DNA of 64,000 bases from Thalassococcus_A lentus. GTDB lineage: Bacteria > Pseudomonadota > Alphaproteobacteria > Rhodobacterales > Rhodobacteraceae. The notes beneath the pieces were generated by a model, which was not told where the DNA came from, searched no databases, and was given only the letters and a program-made list of their open reading frames with translations. The DNA is taken from positions 868,001 to 932,000 of the forward strand of contig NZ_JAQIOY010000001.1 of the NCBI RefSeq assembly GCF_028023555.1, read 5' to 3'. Of the stretch, positions 59,581 to 64,000 are shown in pieces; position 1 is the first letter of the stretch; each line of letters opens with the position of its first letter. The translations under genes were made by a program, and so were the position numbers.

Positions 59581-61317
59581 TTAGTTTGCGCTCCAGCGGG
59601 CAACCAGATCGTCGTAGTTGACGGTCTCACCCACGGGCTTCTCGTTATCCAGAGGTGGCTTGGCACCGCCATTTGCGTACCAGTACTCTGCATCACGCTC
59701 TTCGTTCAGGCGTGGGCCGCAGCCGCCATAGACATTCTGGGCTTCGTCTGCGCGCTGCATACGGGCCATTGTGATGTCCATTTCCTCGGCAAGACGATCC
59801 ATCGCTTCTTGCGGGGTGAAGGCACCAGAGTTCACGTCACCAATCTGCTGCCACCAGATCTGCGCCAGCTTTGGATAGTCAGGCACGTTGATGCCGGTTG
59901 GCGACCAGCGCACGCGGTCAGGCGAACGATAGAACTCGACCAGGCCGCCCAGTTTGGACGCGCGTTCGGTAAAGCTCTCGTGGTTGACAGAACTGTCCCG
60001 AATAAAGGTCAAACCAACATGTGATTTCTTCACGTCCACGGTCTTGGATGTCACGAACTGAGCATAGAGCCATGCAGCCTGTGCGCGATCGGACGGTGTC
60101 GACTTCAGGAATGTCCACGAACCCACGTCCTGATAGCCGACTTTCTGGCCATCTTCCCAGTAGGGACCATGCGGGCTTGGGGCCATACGCCAGAGTGGCA
60201 CGCCCTCGTCGTCAACGGTGTTGTTGCCTTCAGCTTTTGGCTTCACCATGTCAGCCGTGAAGGCCGTGTACCAGAAAATCTGCTGGGCAACGTTGCCTTG
60301 CGACAGGGCAGGCAGGGACTGGTAGAAGTCGAACGACGCAGCGCCCGGAGGGGCATATTTGCGCAGCCATTCATCCCATTTGCGGATCGCGTAAACCGCC
60401 GCAGGACCGTTCGCGGCACCGCCGCGCGACACGCTTGCGCCGGCAGGGTTGCACGATCCGGCTTCCATGCGGATGCCCCATTCATCAATTGGAATGCCGT
60501 TTGGCTCACCTTTCGATCCAGCGCCAGCCATTGACAGCCATGCGTCGGTCATGCGCCAGCCAAGGTCAGGCGCGCGCTTGCCATAGTCCATGTGGCCGTA
60601 GATTGCGACGCCGTCGATTTCCTTGACGTCTTCGCTGAAGAACTCGGCGATGTCTTCATAGGCGGACCAGTTGACCGGAACACCCAGATCGTAGCCGTAC
60701 TTGGCTTTGAAGGCTTCTTGCAGATCTTCACGGTCAAACCAGTCTTTGCGGAACCAGTAGAGGTTCGCGAACTGCTGGTCTGGCAACTGGTAAAGATCGC
60801 CATCCGGACCGGTGGTGAACTGGGTTCCCATGAAGTCGTCCAGATCCAGCGTCGGCGATGTTGTCGCCGACCATTCGCCGGCCATCATGTCCGTCAGGTT
60901 GTAGGCCAGTTGCAGGCGGGAGTGCGTGCCAATCAGATCCGAGTCGTTCACGTAACCATCATACAGGTTCCGCTGGGTTTGCATCTGTGTCTGGACGGCT
61001 TGAACGACTTCGCCTTCGCCCAGAATTTGGTGGTTAACCTTGATGCCTGTGATCTCTTCGAAAGCCTTGGTCAGAACCTCGGCTTCGTAGCCATGTGTCG
61101 GAATGCCTTCCGACAGAACGTTGATTTCCATGCCAGAGTAAGGCGCTGCGGCCTGAATGAACCACTGCATCTCGGACAGTTGTTCGCTTTTGCTCAGCGT
61201 GGATGGTTGGAATTCGCTGTCGATCCAGCGTTGGGCAGCAGCTTCATCAGCATGCAATTGTCCCGTTGCCGCAACCACGGCACACACCGCGACTGCGGAG
61301 AGCAGATACTTCCGCAT
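59581..61317 (-). CDS. glpV: Glycerol ABC transporter periplasmic binding protein, GlpV-like
   Basis: Large secreted binding protein of 578 residues, typical of the GlpV group and longer than most sugar receptors. A Sec signal (RKYLLSAVAVCAVVAATGQL) leads into ADEAAAQRWIDSEFQPSTLS. Conserved regions include INVLSEGIPTHGYEAEVLTK, YDGYVNDSDLIGTHSRLQ and WSPTGINVPDYPKLAQIW. The start is the ATG at 61317, preceded by GGGAGGAC; the frame is open further upstream without similarity. It is the first gene of the operon. The glpK/glpD genes for glycerol use are not in the window. Confidence 0.9.
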   Translation of the reverse strand: MRKYLLSAVAVCAVVAATGQLHADEAAAQRWIDSEFQPSTLSKSEQLSEMQWFIQAAAPYSGMEINVLSEGIPTHGYEAEVLTKAFEEITGIKVNHQILGEGEVVQAVQTQMQTQRNLYDGYVNDSDLIGTHSRLQLAYNLTDMMAGEWSATTSPTLDLDDFMGTQFTTGPDGDLYQLPDQQFANLYWFRKDWFDREDLQEAFKAKYGYDLGVPVNWSAYEDIAEFFSEDVKEIDGVAIYGHMDYGKRAPDLGWRMTDAWLSMAGAGSKGEPNGIPIDEWGIRMEAGSCNPAGASVSRGGAANGPAAVYAIRKWDEWLRKYAPPGAASFDFYQSLPALSQGNVAQQIFWYTAFTADMVKPKAEGNNTVDDEGVPLWRMAPSPHGPYWEDGQKVGYQDVGSWTFLKSTPSDRAQAAWLYAQFVTSKTVDVKKSHVGLTFIRDSSVNHESFTERASKLGGLVEFYRSPDRVRWSPTGINVPDYPKLAQIWWQQIGDVNSGAFTPQEAMDRLAEEMDITMARMQRADEAQNVYGGCGPRLNEERDAEYWYANGGAKPPLDNEKPVGETVNYDDLVARWSAN

Positions 61318-61635
61318 CTTGTCCTCCCGTTTTTGTTTAGATCCGGTCCTCCGCCGGATCACTAAACCTTGCAAAGGCGATGAGACACGTCAACTAAAAA
61401 ATTAGTAGCAAATTAATGCATTGAAAAATATTATTAAAATATGGGTTTGGGTTTTGCGTTGAGCAGGCGGTGGACTCGGACGCTTCGACTCATTGCCGTG
61501 AAGGTTTGCCATAAATGTGTTGAGTTGCGGAGAGAGATCGGCCGCCCATGTTCACGAACATGGCAGCCTTTGATCATCGTGTCAGTCACCAGATCCCCAA
61601 CCGTCTCACCCCGTAGGACCAGATCGGTCATAGGC
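61318..61635. promoter_or_regulatory. Promoter region of the glycerol transporter operon
   Basis: This 318-bp gap lies between the double permease gene and glpV, both on the minus strand. A very AT-rich stretch (about 61393-61445) is a good place for the glpV promoter. I see no supported coding frame; two short open frames on opposite strands have no family similarity. A palindrome at 61546-61563 is listed separately. Confidence 0.5.
61546..61563. promoter_or_regulatory. 18-bp palindrome upstream of glpV
   Basis: CCATGTTC-AC-GAACATGG is a perfect inverted repeat of 8 bp with a 2-bp centre, about 230 bases upstream of the glpV start. The half-sites ATGTTC/GAACAT resemble those of enterobacterial GlpR sites, but the spacing is shorter. 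It could be an operator of the glycerol operon or a hairpin at the end of the permease gene. Confidence 0.4.
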
Positions 61636-63207
61636 TCACTCCGCTGTTGCCATGCCAAGCCGTCGCAACACGCGCCGTTCAACAATGACGACAGCCTGAT
61701 AAAAGATGACTGATAGCAGGACTGACACAGCAGCCACCGTCCAGATCATACCGTAATCGAGAAAACCGCGCGATTGATTGAGCAGGTTGCCGAGGCCCTT
61801 ACCGGTCGCCAGCCATTCCGCGATCATCACACCCAGAAGGGCGCGCGGAACGGTCAGTCTCGTTGCCGCAAAAAGGTAGGGCAGCGATGCCGGGATAGTA
61901 ACCATACGCATCTCGGTCCAGCGTCCCGCGCCATAGGCGCGCGGCAGATCCTCTGCGCTGCGCGGAACGAGGGCAAGACCCTGTGCCAGTGTAACAAACG
62001 CAGGGAAGAACGTCACCGAGATGGTCACCCAAAGCGTCAGCGATGTGCCCCGCCCGAGGATCAGAACCAGCAGCGGTGTCAGCGCCACCAGCGGCATGGT
62101 TTGCGTCACCAGCGCCACGGGCATGAAGGCCTCGATCGCGCGGGGGAACAGCCGTGAGGAGATCGCCAACACAAAGGCAAACCCCAAGCCAGCAGCCATG
62201 CCTAAAAATGTGATCGGCAGGGTCTCGGCCAAAGCCGCCAAGAGGCGCGTCTGGGCGCTTTCGGCGGTGGGCGCAAAGAACAGGTAGTCCACAACGCCCA
62301 AGGGTGTTTTGGAGATCAAGCCAGGCACTCCGGTCAGCTTGATGAAGGCCCACCACACCAGAAACGGAAGCGCAATGGTGCCCAGCGTCAGAGCGATCCG
62401 TTTGCTTGGCGCGCTTACCATCGGTTCGGCGTCCGGGACAGCGGTGTTCAAAGTGACTGCGCGTGTAGCGCCAATGGTCCGGCTGGCGAGCAGAGCAAAG
62501 ACACCATAGGACAGCCCCGCAATCAGCGTCGCGACAAGGCCTATGCCCCAAAGCCGATCTGGTTCTCCGCGTCCCAGTGAACCCAGCAGATAAGCGCCCA
62601 GTCCCCAGCGTCCTCCGCCACCGAACTCGGCCAGGATCGCACCCAGTACCGCGTTGGGCGCGGCCACACGAAGGCCCGCAAGAATGGAGGGCAGCGCACC
62701 ACGAAACTGAACGCGACGGAGAATATCCCAGCGGGTGCCGCCATATGCGCGGATCACGTCCGTGGCGCGGCTGTCGGCCTGACTGAGGCCAATCACGGTC
62801 GCTGTCATTGTCACGAAATAGACACCAAGGGCGGCCAACGCGATGCGCGGCGCCATGCCGGACAGGGTCAGAACGAGGATCGGCGCGATGGCAATGGGTG
62901 GCAGCGCGAAAGCCGCGATGTTCACCCCGCGAAACAGGCGTAGCGTTGTCGGGGACAAGGCAAAAATAACGCCTGCGCCGATGCCGAGTGTGTTGCCGAT
63001 CACGAAGCCCAGCGTCGAGGCATAAAGTGTCGCCCAGATATGGCGGGGATAGTCGCCCCAATCGACCCAGAGCCGGATCAGTATTTCCGATATGCCGGGC
63101 AACGCTCCGCCTGCCACCATTTCAAGCCGACCAACGATCTCCCAGATTGCCAGCAAGATCGCTGCGGTGCGCACACCGCGCCATCGCCCGGACGTCTCAA
63201 CCGCCAT
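61636..63207 (-). CDS. Fused double permease of an SsuC/NitT-TauT-type ABC importer
   Basis: Permease of 523 residues holding two SsuC-type halves in one chain (about 20-270 and 290-520), each with about six helices and an ATPase-contact loop: SRATDVIRAYGGTRWDILRR in the first half, SAEDLPRAYGAGRWTEMRMV in the second. Fused pairs of this kind occur for nitrate/sulfonate/thiamine-precursor type importers; the substrate here is unknown. I placed the start at the ATG at 63207, which overlaps the ATPase gene by 11 bases; the frame is open upstream inside the ATPase gene without similarity. Confidence 0.85.
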   Translation of the reverse strand: MAVETSGRWRGVRTAAILLAIWEIVGRLEMVAGGALPGISEILIRLWVDWGDYPRHIWATLYASTLGFVIGNTLGIGAGVIFALSPTTLRLFRGVNIAAFALPPIAIAPILVLTLSGMAPRIALAALGVYFVTMTATVIGLSQADSRATDVIRAYGGTRWDILRRVQFRGALPSILAGLRVAAPNAVLGAILAEFGGGGRWGLGAYLLGSLGRGEPDRLWGIGLVATLIAGLSYGVFALLASRTIGATRAVTLNTAVPDAEPMVSAPSKRIALTLGTIALPFLVWWAFIKLTGVPGLISKTPLGVVDYLFFAPTAESAQTRLLAALAETLPITFLGMAAGLGFAFVLAISSRLFPRAIEAFMPVALVTQTMPLVALTPLLVLILGRGTSLTLWVTISVTFFPAFVTLAQGLALVPRSAEDLPRAYGAGRWTEMRMVTIPASLPYLFAATRLTVPRALLGVMIAEWLATGKGLGNLLNQSRGFLDYGMIWTVAAVSVLLSVIFYQAVVIVERRVLRRLGMATAE

Positions 63208-63967
63208 GCAGCACCTCGGCAATGTGATCGCAGACCTTGTGGAATTCAGGATCGGAAAACAACGCGGGCTCGCGCGGTCGATCGAATCCGATGTCGATGA
63301 CATCAACGATCCGCCCCGGGTTCGCATGCATCACCACCACCCTGTCGGCGAGGAACACCGCCTCGTCGATACCGTGAGTAACCAGCAGCGCGGTCGAGCC
63401 GGTCTCCCTCCAGATGCGTTGCAATTCAAGGTTCATCTGGCGGCGCAAAATCTGATCGAGCGCCCCGAAAGGTTCATCCATGAACAGGATTTGAGGATGC
63501 GTTACCAGTGCCCGCGCTATGGCGACCCGTTGGCGCATGCCGCCGGACAATTCACCAGGCAGAGCGTTTTCGTACCCCTTGAGGCCGACAAGGTCGATCA
63601 TGTGTTGGATATGGGCAGTCTCTTTTGCAGCTGACCGTCCCAAAACCTCGAGAGGCACCTCAATGTTGCGCCGGACACTGCGCCACGGCAACAGCGCGGC
63701 ATCCTGAAATGCTACGCCTGTCTTGCCTGCTTTTGCTGCCTGCATCGGGGAAGTGCCCGCGATCTGCACCGTTCCGCCATCAGAGGTTTCAAGCCCCAGG
63801 GCGATCCGCATGACCGTTGACTTACCGCAGCCCGAAGGGCCGATGATCGCGGTAAAGGATCCCTTGGGGCAGGACAGGGTCACGTCGCGCAACGCTTCGA
63901 CAACCTTGCCCCGTCCCGTAAAGGTCTTGCAGACCCCGGAAAGGGAAATCCCGTCCGGGGCCGACAT
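63197..63967 (-). CDS. SsuB/NitT-TauT-type ABC transporter ATPase
   Basis: ATPase of 256 residues, a single nucleotide-binding domain without a regulatory tail. Walker A is GPSGCGKST, the signature LSGGMRQRV, Walker B ILFMDEPFGALD, and the switch histidine sits in VTHGIDEAV. It pairs with the fused permease. ATG 63967 is chosen because GAGGAG precedes it; a TTG one codon earlier is possible. The start overlaps the stop of the preceding gene (TGATG). Confidence 0.9.
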   Translation of the reverse strand: MSAPDGISLSGVCKTFTGRGKVVEALRDVTLSCPKGSFTAIIGPSGCGKSTVMRIALGLETSDGGTVQIAGTSPMQAAKAGKTGVAFQDAALLPWRSVRRNIEVPLEVLGRSAAKETAHIQHMIDLVGLKGYENALPGELSGGMRQRVAIARALVTHPQILFMDEPFGALDQILRRQMNLELQRIWRETGSTALLVTHGIDEAVFLADRVVVMHANPGRIVDVIDIGFDRPREPALFSDPEFHKVCDHIAEVLHGG

Positions 63968-64000
63968 CAAATCTCCTCAAGCAGGGTGGTGTCGAACATG
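63967..64000 (-). CDS. 3' end of a gene upstream of the ABC ATPase (probable binding protein, partial)
   Basis: Read leftward from the window end, a frame ends ...MFDTTLLEEI then a TGA that overlaps the ATPase start codon. Tight coupling to the ATPase suggests it is the last part of a component of the same importer, most likely the periplasmic binding protein. Only about ten codons are visible, so the product is inferred from context alone. Confidence 0.45.
   Translation of the reverse strand, partial: MFDTTLLEEI

Noticed and set aside
61799..63061. Alternative minus-strand frame of 420 codons within the double permease
   Set aside because: It is a shifted reading of the same region, with arginine- and cysteine-rich composition and no membrane pattern.
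1..64000. tRNA, rRNA, CRISPR arrays, insertion sequences, prophage or integration sites
   Set aside because: None seen on reading: no regularly spaced repeats, no transposase or integrase product, and no cloverleaf or rRNA-like stretch that I could recognise.

Overview
The window reads as chromosomal DNA of a marine Roseobacter-group alphaproteobacterium (Rhodobacterales). The grounds are gene content and arrangement: a TctCBA transporter with its own two-component system, a DddQ-type cupin, HpbD-like enolase-superfamily enzymes beside a CntA-like Rieske oxygenase, a GlpSTPQV-type glycerol ABC importer, and a compact nas operon ending in a TrpD2-like gene and cysG. Genes are tightly packed, with many 4-nt start/stop overlaps. 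I see no rRNA, tRNA, CRISPR array, insertion sequence or prophage. The species call is inference from family knowledge; no search was run.

Layout. 1-5566: tripartite tricarboxylate transporter tctCBA (minus strand, tctA cut by the window edge), divergent from a TctD/TctE-like response regulator and kinase plus a coupled periplasmic binding protein. 5586-6194: an MsrQ/YedZ-like haem membrane protein without its partner. 6619-20710: an exopolysaccharide locus holding a Wzy-like polymerase/ligase, Wzz/GumC-like chain-length protein, LuxR-type response regulator, a WecG-sugar transferase fusion, a cysteine-free SUOX-like periplasmic protein coupled to a hybrid kinase, a Wza-like export lipoprotein, a Wzx flippase and three glycosyltransferases, closed by a strong hairpin. 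20844-22031: a lone kynureninase.

22044-36605 is the most interesting part. Two divergent operons share a 65-bp promoter region. The minus operon is an RpiR regulator, a Rieske oxygenase, a GFA protein, an Asp/Glu racemase-family protein, a sulfotransferase-like protein, an aldehyde dehydrogenase and a PcaC-like protein. The plus operon is a dimethylglycine-dehydrogenase-like flavoprotein, a zinc-type dehydrogenase, two HpbD-like enzymes, a DddQ-like DMSP lyase, a third HpbD-like enzyme and a class III aminotransferase. Together they look like a pathway that demethylates and epimerises a betaine-type osmolyte, with a DMSP-lyase homologue embedded. An acyl-CoA dehydrogenase and an AraC regulator follow.

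39237-53345 is a complete nitrate assimilation module: nasT-nasS regulators, a leader RNA with a probable ANTAR target and terminator, nrtA-nrtB-nrtCD transporter, nirBD, nasA, a TrpD2-like gene and cysG, so uptake, both reductions and sirohaem supply sit together. 53463-55338 holds a BlaI/M56-peptidase pair and a VOC protein. 55383-61317 is the glycerol importer (minus strand), and 61636-64000 is an SsuBC/NitT-TauT type importer with a fused double permease, its binding protein cut by the window end.
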